NCBI RefSeq assembly: GCF_001625695.1
Contig: NZ_AUXY01000081.1
Coordinates: 49,728 to 113,727, forward strand
From: Pseudoalteromonas luteoviolacea H33-S
Lineage (GTDB): Bacteria > Pseudomonadota > Gammaproteobacteria > Enterobacterales > Alteromonadaceae
DNA length: 64,000 nucleotides
Direction of reading: 5' to 3'
A program made the translations under genes and the position numbers. The notes under the pieces were generated by a model. It saw only the letters and a list, made by a program, of their open reading frames with translations. It made no database searches and had not been told where the DNA came from. This document shows positions 34,065-43,478 of the stretch, piece after piece (within the stretch, counting starts at the first letter, position 1; each line of letters begins with the position of its first letter).

Positions 34065-36015
34065 AGTGAGTGTTAAAGAGCTAGTTCGTCAAAATACGCT
34101 TATTACTTCATTTGCATACTGTGGTTTGTCTTTATTATTAGTTCAAAGCTTGGGCTATGTGTTTTGTGTTTCAATTTTATTGATTTGTATTTTTAAAATT
34201 AGCACGTCTGTAGGCGCTGTAAAATACCCATCAAAGCTTGTCATTAATTTACTCGCGATAACTGTAATTGTGGTTGTCTTTTTGTCTCTTGGGTTTAACC
34301 AAGCCATCGAAATGTTTGTTGCTATGCTGTTTGGCGCTTGCTCACTAAAAATGCTCAATGTGAGTACCATAAAACAAGCACAAAGTGTTTATATCTTAAA
34401 CTTTTTTACCTATCCGTGTTTTTACCTTTTTTCGCAAAATATCCTCTCATTTTTGTTAGTTGCAGCACTGTTACTACTAAATTTAGGGCAATTATTTAGT
34501 GTTACACATAGAGTGCCCTTAAAAGTTTCCATAAACAGCTCTGTTAGAAAGTTTGTATTTAGCTTACCTTTGGCCATTGCGATGGTTGTACTGGTGCCAA
34601 AACTTCCGCCCTTTTGGCAGCTTCCCAGTGCAAAAAATGCCTCGACGGGATTGTCAGAAGATGTTGACCCAGTTCAGATTTCAGAGCTATCCCGTTCTGC
34701 TGAGTTGGCATTTCGCGCTTTACTACCCGACGCCAATGGATTTGCGCCCCCATTTTATTGGCGTGCAATTATTCATGATAGATTTGATGGTAGTAAGTGG
34801 GCAATGTCAGACTTACAAAACCGTTTTTTAAGTAAGACCTATGAACCAACTGCGGCCAACTATACCGTAATTGCAAGTCCTTCTAATACCCGTTGGTTGT
34901 ACACCTTAGATGAAGGCATACCAGCCAGTAAGGGTATTCGTGTTAATTACTTCGGTATAGTGTATCAAAGACATTTGACTAATAAGCCTATGCAATATGA
35001 GGTTTCTCCAGTTAAGTTAGATGATGCGAGAATGCCGCGCTGGGAATTTAACTTAAACACGGCTCTACCTCATGACATCAACCCTCAAGCTGTCGCTTTA
35101 GCAAAGGAGTGGGGTGAGCAAACAACTTCGACTCAAGCATTTATCGCTAAAATGGAATCTTTTTATAAGACACAGAACTTTGAATACAGCTTGACGCCAC
35201 CGCGAATTAACTCTGAAGATAGTATCGATGCATTCCTGTTTGATTCTAAAGTCGGGTTTTGCGGACATTATGCATCGTCCGCTGCTTTTTTAATGCGTAC
35301 AGCTGGGATCCCAACTAGGCTTGTATCCGGTTATTTGGGTGGACAGTTAAATGAAGAAAGCAACTATTATGCAGTATATCAATATGATGCCCACGCTTGG
35401 GTTGAATATTATGTCCCCCAGGTTGGTTGGAAAAGGCTTGACCCAACTGCTTGGGTTTCACCGCAAAGGATGTTGGGTTCTTTGGCAGACCTACAGGACC
35501 TTGAGGATGAGTTTAATGATAATCTGGGCCTAAGCTTACAGGCATTTTCTAATTTTGCAGCCGTGAACTGGCTTCGATTGCAGTTAGAGCAATTAGATTT
35601 TCACTGGACGCGTTGGGTATTAAACTTTGATGATAAAAAACAGTCGTCATTGCTCGAGATGTTGTTTGGAAACAAGCATAAGTTTTTACCTGCACTGAGT
35701 GTTATTTTGTTGCTGGTAATTGTGTTTGGCTTTTGGTTTGCTTATTTAAACCTAAGAACTAGGTTCAATGACCCTAAAGAAGTAAGAATATATAAAAAGT
35801 TGATGGTGTTGAGTGAGGAAAAATCTGATAAATTAACGCCTAAACAATTGTGTGAAAACCTCAAAGTTAAATGGCCAAGCGCCTCTAAAGAACTGGATGA
35901 GTTTTATAGTTTGTTTGAAATTGCGCGTTTTCACATGCGCCCTCTTTCTGCCAAGCAATCTCGAAGGCTTTCTCAACTAAACAAACAAATAATAAAAAAG
36001 GCAAAAATAAAATAA
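34054..36015 (+). CDS. TgpA-type transglutaminase-like membrane protein
   Basis: A 653-residue protein of the DUF3488/transglutaminase type. Several N-terminal membrane segments occupy about residues 15-190, then comes a periplasmic region. The transglutaminase core has catalytic Cys in VGFCGHYASSAAFLMRTAG, His in YDAHAWVEYY and Asp in KRLDPTAW. One more membrane segment (near LPALSVILLLVIVFGFWFAY) and a cytoplasmic tail follow. All three triad residues are present, so it should be catalytically competent. The start is GTG 34054. The 12 bases gtgagtgttaaa occur twice in tandem there, so a second GTG at 34066 is an equally readable start. Role in cell envelope maintenance is known for Pseudomonas TgpA; here it is inferred. 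Confidence 0.9.
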   Translation: MSVKVSVKELVRQNTLITSFAYCGLSLLLVQSLGYVFCVSILLICIFKISTSVGAVKYPSKLVINLLAITVIVVVFLSLGFNQAIEMFVAMLFGACSLKMLNVSTIKQAQSVYILNFFTYPCFYLFSQNILSFLLVAALLLLNLGQLFSVTHRVPLKVSINSSVRKFVFSLPLAIAMVVLVPKLPPFWQLPSAKNASTGLSEDVDPVQISELSRSAELAFRALLPDANGFAPPFYWRAIIHDRFDGSKWAMSDLQNRFLSKTYEPTAANYTVIASPSNTRWLYTLDEGIPASKGIRVNYFGIVYQRHLTNKPMQYEVSPVKLDDARMPRWEFNLNTALPHDINPQAVALAKEWGEQTTSTQAFIAKMESFYKTQNFEYSLTPPRINSEDSIDAFLFDSKVGFCGHYASSAAFLMRTAGIPTRLVSGYLGGQLNEESNYYAVYQYDAHAWVEYYVPQVGWKRLDPTAWVSPQRMLGSLADLQDLEDEFNDNLGLSLQAFSNFAAVNWLRLQLEQLDFHWTRWVLNFDDKKQSSLLEMLFGNKHKFLPALSVILLLVIVFGFWFAYLNLRTRFNDPKEVRIYKKLMVLSEEKSDKLTPKQLCENLKVKWPSASKELDEFYSLFEIARFHMRPLSAKQSRRLSQLNKQIIKKAKIK

Positions 36016-36016
36016 T

Positions 36017-37339
36017 ATGAATGCAGTACTTATTGGGGTCATTTTGATGCTTGGCCTCTCGCTATTGCGTGTGAACGTAATAGTAGCAATGACAATCAGC
36101 GCCTTGGTTGCAGGTTTAACTGCTGGCTTAGGGCTAGAAAATACTCTCAATGCGTTTAATGATGGTTTGTCTGGTGGCGCTGAAATTGCGCTAAGCTATG
36201 CAATGTTAGGCGCATTTGCTGTTGCTATCTCCAAATCCGGTTTAACTTTAATTCTAGCTAATAAGTTACTGAGTTTGGTAAATAGTAAAAATAAAGACTC
36301 TGCTTCTTATCTGAGTATGTTGATCCTTGTGGTTATTATGGGCTGTGCGATTGCATCACAAAACCTTGTACCTGTGCATATTGCATTCATACCTATCCTA
36401 ATCCCTCCTCTGATTGTAATTTTTAATAAACTTAAAATGGATAGGCGTGCAATTGCATGCGTTTTGACATTTGGTCTTGCAACCTCTTATATGGTTTTAC
36501 CTTATGGTTTTGGTGGCATTTACCTGTATTCAATTTTGCATAAAAACTTAACTGACAATGGGCTTGAAATCATTAATACTTCTGTGCCATATGCAATGAT
36601 AATTCCAGCAATTGGTATGTTGATAGGATTATTGGTCGCTGTGTTTATCAGCTATCGTAAGCCAAGAGAGTATCAGTCAAATGAAATGACCTCTGAAAAA
36701 ACTGATTTAGTGGTAGAAGATCAACGCAAGGTACTTATTGCTGGTGGTATCGCCGTGATTTGCTCGCTACTAGCGCAAAATGTCAGTGGCTCAATGATTT
36801 TAGGCGGTTTGGTTGGTGTCATGATGTTTGCCCTGTTTGGTTTAATTAAGTGGGAACAAAACTCTGATATTTTCACCAAAGGCGTCGCAATGATGGCGAT
36901 GATTGGCTTTATTATGATCTCGGCCCAAGGCTTTGCATCCGTGATGAAAGAGACAGGCGATGTTGCATCTTTAGTGCAAACTTGTGCCAATTTAATTGGT
37001 GACAGCAAGCCAATTGCTGCAGCGGTGATTTTACTTGTTGGCTTATTGATCACTATGGGTATTGGTAGCTCGTTCTCGACGGTGCCAATCATAGCAACTT
37101 TGTTTGTTCCTCTCTCTTTAGAAGTTGGTTTCTCAGCTATGGCCACAGTAGCTTTAGTCGGCACTGCTGGTGCTTTGGGAGATGCAGGTTCTCCTGCCTC
37201 AGACTCTACATTAGGTCCCACTTCGGGTTTAAATACAGATGGTCAACACGATCACATTTGGGACTCTGTTGTTCCAACCTTTATTCACTTTAATATTCCG
37301 CTATTGATCTTTGGTTGGATTGCGGCAATGGTCTTATAA
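36017..37339 (+). CDS. Na+/H+ antiporter-family inner-membrane transporter
   Basis: A 440-residue polytopic inner-membrane protein with about eleven hydrophobic segments and the family's opening MLGLSLLRVNVIVAMTISAL, then ALSYAMLGAFAVAISKSG. The C-terminal half includes GTAGALGDAGSPASDSTLG, a conserved glycine-rich loop in this NhaC-related group (YuiF-like). Substrate may be Na+/H+ or an amino acid such as histidine, as described for some relatives; sequence does not decide it. It starts one base after the transglutaminase stop codon, so it may be co-transcribed. A terminator follows. Confidence 0.85.
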   Translation: MNAVLIGVILMLGLSLLRVNVIVAMTISALVAGLTAGLGLENTLNAFNDGLSGGAEIALSYAMLGAFAVAISKSGLTLILANKLLSLVNSKNKDSASYLSMLILVVIMGCAIASQNLVPVHIAFIPILIPPLIVIFNKLKMDRRAIACVLTFGLATSYMVLPYGFGGIYLYSILHKNLTDNGLEIINTSVPYAMIIPAIGMLIGLLVAVFISYRKPREYQSNEMTSEKTDLVVEDQRKVLIAGGIAVICSLLAQNVSGSMILGGLVGVMMFALFGLIKWEQNSDIFTKGVAMMAMIGFIMISAQGFASVMKETGDVASLVQTCANLIGDSKPIAAAVILLVGLLITMGIGSSFSTVPIIATLFVPLSLEVGFSAMATVALVGTAGALGDAGSPASDSTLGPTSGLNTDGQHDHIWDSVVPTFIHFNIPLLIFGWIAAMVL

Positions 37340-37347
37340 AGTTAGAT

Positions 37348-37373
37348 GGGGGCATTTGCCCCTTTCTTTTTTG
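37348..37373 (+). terminator. Terminator after antiporter gene
   Basis: GGGGC-ATTT-GCCCC stem and T-rich tail, ending the operon that began at 31820. Confidence 0.85.
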
Positions 37374-37535
37374 ATTTATCTCCCCTTTATCATTAAGTAA
37401 ACTTTTTCGATTTGCATTTTCAAAATGCAAAATTACCTATCTTAATTTTCGTTATGCCTATAAAAATCAATTGGTTGCTTGTTGGCCTATAAACTGCAAA
37501 AAGTCTTAGCAAATGTAAAGGCGAGGACTAAAAAT

Positions 37536-38411
37536 ATGAATGTGGTGTTTGTAGGTGCAGGGCAAGAAATGCTTGATTTAATGAAGTCACTTAAACCAAT
37601 GTGTCAAAGGCTCAGTGCAATATGCGCAACAGCTGAGCCAAGTTTTGATATAGATAACAAATGCGCGCTACTCTCTTATTCCCAATTGGAAATTTTACAA
37701 AGCATGAGTCTCGCTTTGAACTCGTGTAAAGAGCAGGAAATGGCAAGTCACGGCCATGTAGCAAACTTGGAATTGTTGGCGTTAATGTGTCATACCCCCA
37801 CAGAAGCGATGACTGTTTTCAATCAATCCCTAAATACGTCAAACAGTGTACTTCCAATGTCGGACTTTGCAACTGATTTGATTGCAATTACATATGGCGG
37901 AGAAACGGTTGTTGGCGCAAAAAATATAAATGACCTTACGGCCCTGCCAAAAGAAGTGTTCCTCTCAAAAGATGTGAAAACATCCCTTGATGCTGTCGCG
38001 GTTATAGAGGATGCGGATTTAATTATCTTCGGGCCTTGTAATCCAATCACAGATTTAATGCCTTTGTTATTAATACAAGATATTAGAAGTGCAATTTTAC
38101 AGACTACAGCCAGTCGTTTATTTATCGATATGCCAAATTCCACCAGCGCACTAGTTAATAGCTGTACGTCAGCAGAGTATTTACATTGGATGAAATGTCA
38201 GATTGGATATCAGTTTTTCGATGTGACAATTTCGAGCCAGTTTTCTGAAATCTTGCAATATCATTATCAGGAAAGTATGTCGATCAGCCCTGATGATGCA
38301 GCAAACAATAAAACTTTAGGTATGTTGAATGCGTTATGTGAGGTACCAACTGCAGTGTCTTTGGAGGCTATGACTAAAGCAAGATTGCAAGTAGCCCCGG
38401 TTAGATATTAG
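37536..38411 (+). CDS. Divergent CofD/YvcK-like protein
   Basis: A 291-residue cytoplasmic protein. It starts with a nucleotide-binding-like strand-loop (MNVVFVGAGQEML). The middle and end resemble the 2-phospholactate transferase/YvcK superfamily: GHVANLELLALMCHTPTEAM, LIAITYGGETVVGAKNI, and AVIEDADLIIFGPCNPITDL where YvcK has a 'DLIVLGPGSLYTS' segment. That Gly-Pro-Gly-Ser is Gly-Pro-Cys-Asn here, so function may have changed. GAGG precedes ATG 37536; an in-frame ATG-like start at 37479 is less likely. It is a single gene. YvcK proteins affect central carbon metabolism and cell shape; a similar role is only a possibility. Confidence 0.6.
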   Translation: MNVVFVGAGQEMLDLMKSLKPMCQRLSAICATAEPSFDIDNKCALLSYSQLEILQSMSLALNSCKEQEMASHGHVANLELLALMCHTPTEAMTVFNQSLNTSNSVLPMSDFATDLIAITYGGETVVGAKNINDLTALPKEVFLSKDVKTSLDAVAVIEDADLIIFGPCNPITDLMPLLLIQDIRSAILQTTASRLFIDMPNSTSALVNSCTSAEYLHWMKCQIGYQFFDVTISSQFSEILQYHYQESMSISPDDAANNKTLGMLNALCEVPTAVSLEAMTKARLQVAPVRY

Positions 38412-38421
38412 GGCTAATGCT

Positions 38422-39459
38422 TTATCTGTTACTGGTGCATGTGGTTGCATTACCTTGATTACAATAATGAAAATCAAGATAATAGGCACTTTGTTTTGGC
38501 TTAGTCTTAAATTTAACATAATCGTATAGGAGTTCTGTGCTTTTTTTGCCCATTTGGTAAGGTTTCTGACCTATATTGATAGTGGATAATCCAAACCCAA
38601 GTGCTCTTAGTTGAACATTTTCTGTATCTGCAGAAATAATCGAGACTTCTTGTTTTGATAATCGCTTTTTATTGGGGGTTAACGACGTAACGTAATTCGC
38701 ATTGAATTGAGCAAATCCAGCGACAGCGATAAATAACGGTGGGTTGTCATAACTTAAAATAGTGAGTAATTGATTAAGCGCTTCATCTCTTTTACCGAGC
38801 GTATAGAGCGGACACCTATCGTACTCTATCCAACCAGATGTGCCGTCGAGCTTTTTCTTTGCATTTCCCGACAATGCAAACCTCACTCCTTCTATCCTCT
38901 TGTTTAAGTTAGGTGTTGTGTAATGCCCAGATTGAATACAGATTGGCTGTGGTGTTTGTTTTTTGTATTGTTTGGCGGCCTCACCCAGCGCAACGCCAAA
39001 ATCAAAGTTGTTGGTGCCAACATACGCTAAACGATAATCGCGTTCTTTCTTAAGTAGATCAGAATCAAAAGTAATGACCGGTATGCCTTTTTTCTTTGCA
39101 TACTTTAATGCGCCGGATACGAGATGTTTAGAGTCTGTCGTTGATATCAAAAGACCATCTACACCTTTATCTATATACTCTTTGGCAATGAGCACCTGAG
39201 TGCGCACATCTTGGTAGTCATCAGCGCCGTCATAAACACATGTTAGGTCGCTTTGAATACGCGTAAAATCTTTACAGCCAGCAAAAGCTTGCTGATAAAA
39301 ACTGTCATTTTTGGTTTTACCAATTAAGGCAAAGGTATATTGCGCAAGCGTATTGGGACTTAAAAAAATGAGCCCAACCACTAAACAATATGAAATACGC
39401 TTCACATCAGTCACTAATTCTAAGTCCTTGACTAATTTATGATATGTCACTGTTAACAT
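38422..39459 (-). CDS. Periplasmic sugar-binding-like protein, orphan
   Basis: A 345-residue exported protein of the ribose/galactose-binding type (periplasmic-binding-protein family 4). The signal segment is ISYCLVVGLIFLSPNTLAQY, then the mature start TFALIGKTKNDSFYQQAFAG. The hinge and pocket strands KGVDGLLISTTDSK, GIPVITFDSDLL and LAYVGTNNFDFGVALGEAA are typical. The N-terminal 20 residues before the hydrophobic stretch are long for a signal peptide, so a start at or near DVKRISYC is possible. No ABC permease or ATPase is adjacent. It converges with the CofD-like gene with only ten bases between stops. It may feed a transporter or sensor encoded elsewhere. Confidence 0.75.
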   Translation of the reverse strand: MLTVTYHKLVKDLELVTDVKRISYCLVVGLIFLSPNTLAQYTFALIGKTKNDSFYQQAFAGCKDFTRIQSDLTCVYDGADDYQDVRTQVLIAKEYIDKGVDGLLISTTDSKHLVSGALKYAKKKGIPVITFDSDLLKKERDYRLAYVGTNNFDFGVALGEAAKQYKKQTPQPICIQSGHYTTPNLNKRIEGVRFALSGNAKKKLDGTSGWIEYDRCPLYTLGKRDEALNQLLTILSYDNPPLFIAVAGFAQFNANYVTSLTPNKKRLSKQEVSIISADTENVQLRALGFGLSTINIGQKPYQMGKKSTELLYDYVKFKTKPKQSAYYLDFHYCNQGNATTCTSNR

Positions 39460-39547
39460 CTAGAGTTTAACGTGTTTTAAAATGATGGCAATGAAATAAG
39501 TCATGACAGCACACTATTTTGTTGTGTATCTGATTATAAAATTAAAT

Positions 39548-40213
39548 TCAGCTATGTGGTTTTTGATTTGCAATTGCTAATTCAAGTATTGATATATGGC
39601 GTGACACTTTAGAGGCAAGCAGACGGCTAAAGGCACCAAAAAAATAGATAATTGGAATGATATAAGCAATTGATAGCACCCAATCAAGTTCTATTTCGCT
39701 GAGCTTATCGAGCGATATAAGTAGAGCTAATATACCTGGGGCAAAGCCAATACGTTCTATTGAGCCAACGAGCAAGGCTGTCTTTTGCTCAAAGATATGT
39801 TTTTGTGCTTTGACTTCTAATAAAACTACTTCTAGCTTTTCGGGGCTTTTTTTCGATAAAAAGTCTATATACTTTTTATCTATTTTTTCAGTTTCCTGAG
39901 CGTTGGAATACACCAAGTTGAAAGGGTTCTTGAAATGTAGCCTTATTTCTTTGCTTCTGACGATAAACAACAACGCCGGATGAGCAATTATCCCAAAGTA
40001 GCCAGTAAGTAAAAAAATCAAAGAAGTCACTTTGAATGTTTCTAGCCGAGTTAATTGCCATACAAACGCCACGACAATGGCAATTAAGATCAGAGACAAA
40101 TAAAAGGCATACAGTTTAAACTCTAGGTGTTTAGGTAATCGACTTCCCTGCTTGCATAGGATAGTCTCTCTGCGGCTCAGCCCTTTTAATGCTCTATATA
40201 TCGAATCAGACAC
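39548..40213 (-). CDS. Integral membrane protein, unknown
   Basis: A 221-residue inner-membrane protein with two hydrophobic segments in the first half (YAFYLSLILIAIVVAFVWQL, VTSLIFLLTGYFGIIAHPAL). A charged central segment (EKIDKKYIDFLSKKSPEKLE) and two further segments near the C-terminus follow. Codon use and composition look native. I do not recognise a family. It is separated from neighbours by about 90-105 bases with no obvious operon partner. Confidence 0.7.
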   Translation of the reverse strand: MSDSIYRALKGLSRRETILCKQGSRLPKHLEFKLYAFYLSLILIAIVVAFVWQLTRLETFKVTSLIFLLTGYFGIIAHPALLFIVRSKEIRLHFKNPFNLVYSNAQETEKIDKKYIDFLSKKSPEKLEVVLLEVKAQKHIFEQKTALLVGSIERIGFAPGILALLISLDKLSEIELDWVLSIAYIIPIIYFFGAFSRLLASKVSRHISILELAIANQKPHS

Positions 40214-40318
40214 TCCATTACTCCTTGTTATGGATAATTAATCAAGAAAGTGCCGCCTAAATGCCGACACCTTAAGATATAGGTATAGAACAAAATCTGC
40301 GAATATGGCGGTTTATGG

Positions 40319-41455
40319 CTACAAAGCCTGTATCCACCTCGATAAAGCTCTTGTTTGGTGCTTTACGTTAAAATTATCCTCTGCATATTTTCTCGCATTT
40401 TTACCGAGTAAATGTTGGTGATAAGCACTTAGTTGCATAAATGCAGTCAACATATTTGACATTGCATCGATACTATTTGGCGGGCATTTCATCCCAGTAT
40501 TTGAGCTAGTAATTTCTTTGCATGCCGCGATATTTGACGTTAATACTGGTAGCCCGCTGGCCATCGCCTCTTTGATATATGTGATGTTGTTCACTTGCGC
40601 TATGCTGTTATCTGAGCAATAAGGTGCAACGATGGCGCTGTACTTTGGCAGGTTTTTCAATATCCAAGAGCGAGGTTTTGCACCTAAAAAATGTACGCGT
40701 CTGTTAAGTCTTTTTCTAATTAACTCATTGACGAGCGCTTTTTTTATCGGCCCATCCCCGACAATATCGAGGTTAACCTCAACGCGAGCAGGTAGACTTG
40801 CCAGTGCGTTTAAAATGACGTTAAGCCCTGACTCCTTAACGATGTTGCCGATGAAAATTAGTTTTAGACTGGGTTTATTTCTTTCGTAAGGCTTATATTT
40901 AGAAATATCTAGCCCTCTATTTAACACTAATGGTTGAACATGCTCAGGTAACCTTTGGCATTCAAGCTCCATGAGTGGCAGGTCGCACTGCTCAAATAGC
41001 TTAAACTGCTTCTTACCTATTCTGCTTTGGTTTTTGACATCCCAAAAGCTTGATAGTGAAATATCGGCGCATTTTGTACTGGCAAGGCTTATATAGTAGT
41101 CATTTTGGTTGAAGCTGCAGTGTAAATGATCAATCTCTTTTTTCTTCAGCAAGTTTGTAAGCTTTGTACCTTTACCTAACAAGTCGAAGAAGTTTTGCCC
41201 TTTGAATTGCTTCCAAATTTCGTAACATCGTCGTAAGTATCCAATTGTTGAGCACAGACCACTGGACTCAATAAGGCTTGGAGAACCTAAATACGCAATT
41301 GAAACCGATTTGTGTAAGTTTCTGATATTTTTATATTTGACGCGGGTGATGATGGTGACTTTATGACCGATATCTGCGAGTGCATTAGCCTCACTCAGCA
41401 TCATGGAAACTTCGTCGATATTCCTCGATGTTGTATAAATTCCAATATGTTTCAT
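40319..41455 (-). CDS. Glycosyltransferase family 4 protein
   Basis: A 378-residue cytoplasmic GT-B glycosyltransferase. The N-terminal domain starts MKHIGIYTTSRNIDEVSMML and the C-terminal nucleotide-sugar domain contains KLIFIGNIVKESGLNVILNA and VHFLGAKPRSWI. The acidic motif KEAMASGLPVLTSNIAACKE is the GT4 E-x7-E pattern. Acceptors and sugar donors cannot be read. It stands alone without other polysaccharide genes, so a lipopolysaccharide, glycolipid or exopolysaccharide role is open. An inverted repeat lies about 70-100 bases upstream. Confidence 0.88.
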   Translation of the reverse strand: MKHIGIYTTSRNIDEVSMMLSEANALADIGHKVTIITRVKYKNIRNLHKSVSIAYLGSPSLIESSGLCSTIGYLRRCYEIWKQFKGQNFFDLLGKGTKLTNLLKKKEIDHLHCSFNQNDYYISLASTKCADISLSSFWDVKNQSRIGKKQFKLFEQCDLPLMELECQRLPEHVQPLVLNRGLDISKYKPYERNKPSLKLIFIGNIVKESGLNVILNALASLPARVEVNLDIVGDGPIKKALVNELIRKRLNRRVHFLGAKPRSWILKNLPKYSAIVAPYCSDNSIAQVNNITYIKEAMASGLPVLTSNIAACKEITSSNTGMKCPPNSIDAMSNMLTAFMQLSAYHQHLLGKNARKYAEDNFNVKHQTRALSRWIQAL

Positions 41456-41523
41456 TCACTGGCCTACTCATTTGATTTTGATGGTTAACTACATCAAAAA
41501 GCAGGCCATTTTTAAGCATCTGA

Positions 41524-41553
41524 TTTGTATAAGGTATAAGTGTTTTATACAAA
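41524..41553. repeat. Spaced inverted repeat upstream of glycosyltransferase
   Basis: TTTGTATAA and TTATACAAA, perfect 9-base arms 12 bases apart. It lies between the glycosyltransferase start and the acetyltransferase stop, both on the minus strand. It could be an operator or a weak terminator; nothing else decides. Confidence 0.35.
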
Positions 41554-41611
41554 CGATAAACGCAAATTGCGTTGCAAATTAAAAATACGAAATCAATTTT
41601 ATACTCATGTT

Positions 41612-42067
41612 TTACTTAACTTTATCCAGCGGCATAGACATAGGAATAAAGCGGATCCCATTAAATCGCCCTTCTGGCTCAGTTGCGCTAAATCCAAGTC
41701 CCTCGTAAAAGCTCCGAGCATTAATGGATGCTCGAAGTGACACTTGCTTGCCATCAGCAAAGCTTACGAGATTACTAACTAGCGCTTTACCTACTCCTTT
41801 ACCCTGAGCGTTTTTCGATACAAAAACGTGGGTAATGTAATTTTTTTCTCGGATAGCGCCAAATCCAATGATTTGACCCAGCTCTGTTGCTACTATGCTT
41901 TTAAACAGGGCTGGATTCATGGTTGCCTCGAGGTCTGGTATGACACGACTTATGAATTCGTCTTGGCCTTGCCTGCAAAAATGCGGCAGTATATCCATAT
42001 TAGATACATCAGCCACAAGCTTTGAAATACTTTGCAGATCCCCATTTTTTAAGGCTCTAATTTGCAT
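41612..42067 (-). CDS. GNAT-family N-acetyltransferase
   Basis: A 151-residue cytoplasmic acetyltransferase. The acetyl-CoA binding motif A reads THVFVSKNAQGKGVGKALVS (Q/R-x-x-G-x-G/A type). The motif B region SLRASINARSFYEGLGF precedes the C-terminal strand. The substrate is unknown. AAGGAG precedes the ATG. The gene starts 19 bases after the histidine kinase stop and is likely the last gene of the RND operon, possibly by read-through. Confidence 0.88.
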   Translation of the reverse strand: MQIRALKNGDLQSISKLVADVSNMDILPHFCRQGQDEFISRVIPDLEATMNPALFKSIVATELGQIIGFGAIREKNYITHVFVSKNAQGKGVGKALVSNLVSFADGKQVSLRASINARSFYEGLGFSATEPEGRFNGIRFIPMSMPLDKVK

Positions 42068-42086
42068 AGCTAAACTCCTTTAAATG

Positions 42087-43478
42087 CTATGAAACATGTG
42101 TATTTTCCACCCTATCATAAAAATATACATGGAAGGTAGCTCCGCCGAGCTCATTGTTACATTCAACGTCAATTTTAGCGTTATGTGCGAGCGTTACCTC
42201 GTGTACGATGGCTAAGCCTAAACCACTGCCAGTTAAAGTTGATTGCTCCTTTCTCCAAAAACGTTCAAACAGCTTAACTCTGTCTTCTTCTTTTATGCCA
42301 GGTCCTGAATCTTTCACAGAAATCCTGTCATTCGCAACTTCAACAATAATATTTGCGCCTTCGTCTGCATGCTTAAGCGCATTTTCTAACAGGTTTTTGA
42401 GCATAATGATCAGGGCTGCTTGGTCGCCAATGACAGTCGCATTTTTATCAACTTCTTCGAGCGCCAATTCTTTTTTATATGTGAGTGTTAATGGGCCCAG
42501 CAACATACAAACATCTTTTGCGACATCAGATATATTCACTGGTTTATGCAAATAGCTATTTTGATTTTGTGCTCGTGATAAATCTAGTAGCTGTTCAACG
42601 ACACGCGTCATATATGAAATATCACCCATTAGCTCACAGCCAATTTTTTCTGGTACATTTGCTAATTCTAGGCGTGTGCGAAGTACAGCAAGCGGAGTCT
42701 TTAATTCATGTGCTGCGTTTGCCACAAATCGTTTTTGCTCCTTGAAGCCTTTTTCAACGCGCTCCATGGTGTCGTTAAGTGCATTCACAAGCGGTAGCAT
42801 TTCGCTTGGGACACCTTTTTTATCAAGTCGTCTATCAAGTTGAGAGGGTTCTATGCCATCTAGTTGCTCAGCTACATTGTTAACGGGCTTGACGACCGCC
42901 TTAATAGAGACATAGCCAACACATATAAATATTAAAAAAGCGGCAATCATTGTCAGTGTGAGCACTTGGCCTAGCATAGGCAATACAGCTTCATTGGCAA
43001 GTTCGCCAATTAGGTCGTCTCTCGCTAAGTCGACATATAAGTCTTTTCCCTGTAAAGTCACCGAAAATCTGTATCTGTCAATACCATTTAAAAATGAGTA
43101 ACCTTCAGGTAAATCTAACGGAAGAGCCAGTAGGGCAGCAGATGTTTCCAAGTGCTCGTTAGAAGTCAGGATCACACTATTCGTTGCACGGTCGATAACC
43201 TTAAATGCAAGGTTGTTAAACAGTGCGTCATAGCCCCATTTTTTTGCCATGTTTGTGGATGAATATATTAACGTGCCCTGCTCATCAAAATATAGGCTTT
43301 CGGGAATATCTTCTGCCATGCCATGCATACTTTTTTCTACCGCAATGTTGGCAAAGTTAATTGAAAACAAAAATAAAATTGCGCCGATGAGCGCAAATAC
43401 GGCACCGCCCATCACACTAAATAGTATAAAGAGTTTGCGTGCTAGTGAGTCCTTTTTGGTAATGCCTGACTGGTTCAT
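42087..43478 (-). CDS. Sensor histidine kinase of RND operon
   Basis: A 463-residue inner-membrane histidine kinase of the OmpR-partner type. One membrane segment lies near the N-terminus (LFILFSVMGGAVFALIGAIL), a periplasmic domain follows to about 165, then a second membrane segment (VLTLTMIAAFLIFICVGYV) and a HAMP region. H-box NAAHELKTPLAVLRTRLELA holds phosphoacceptor His257. N-box NLLENALKHA, G1 VKDSGPGI and G2 GSGLGLAIV are intact. Its ATG overlaps the response-regulator stop by four bases. It probably senses an envelope stress or toxic compound that the efflux genes counter. Confidence 0.93.
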   Translation of the reverse strand: MNQSGITKKDSLARKLFILFSVMGGAVFALIGAILFLFSINFANIAVEKSMHGMAEDIPESLYFDEQGTLIYSSTNMAKKWGYDALFNNLAFKVIDRATNSVILTSNEHLETSAALLALPLDLPEGYSFLNGIDRYRFSVTLQGKDLYVDLARDDLIGELANEAVLPMLGQVLTLTMIAAFLIFICVGYVSIKAVVKPVNNVAEQLDGIEPSQLDRRLDKKGVPSEMLPLVNALNDTMERVEKGFKEQKRFVANAAHELKTPLAVLRTRLELANVPEKIGCELMGDISYMTRVVEQLLDLSRAQNQNSYLHKPVNISDVAKDVCMLLGPLTLTYKKELALEEVDKNATVIGDQAALIIMLKNLLENALKHADEGANIIVEVANDRISVKDSGPGIKEEDRVKLFERFWRKEQSTLTGSGLGLAIVHEVTLAHNAKIDVECNNELGGATFHVYFYDRVENTHVS

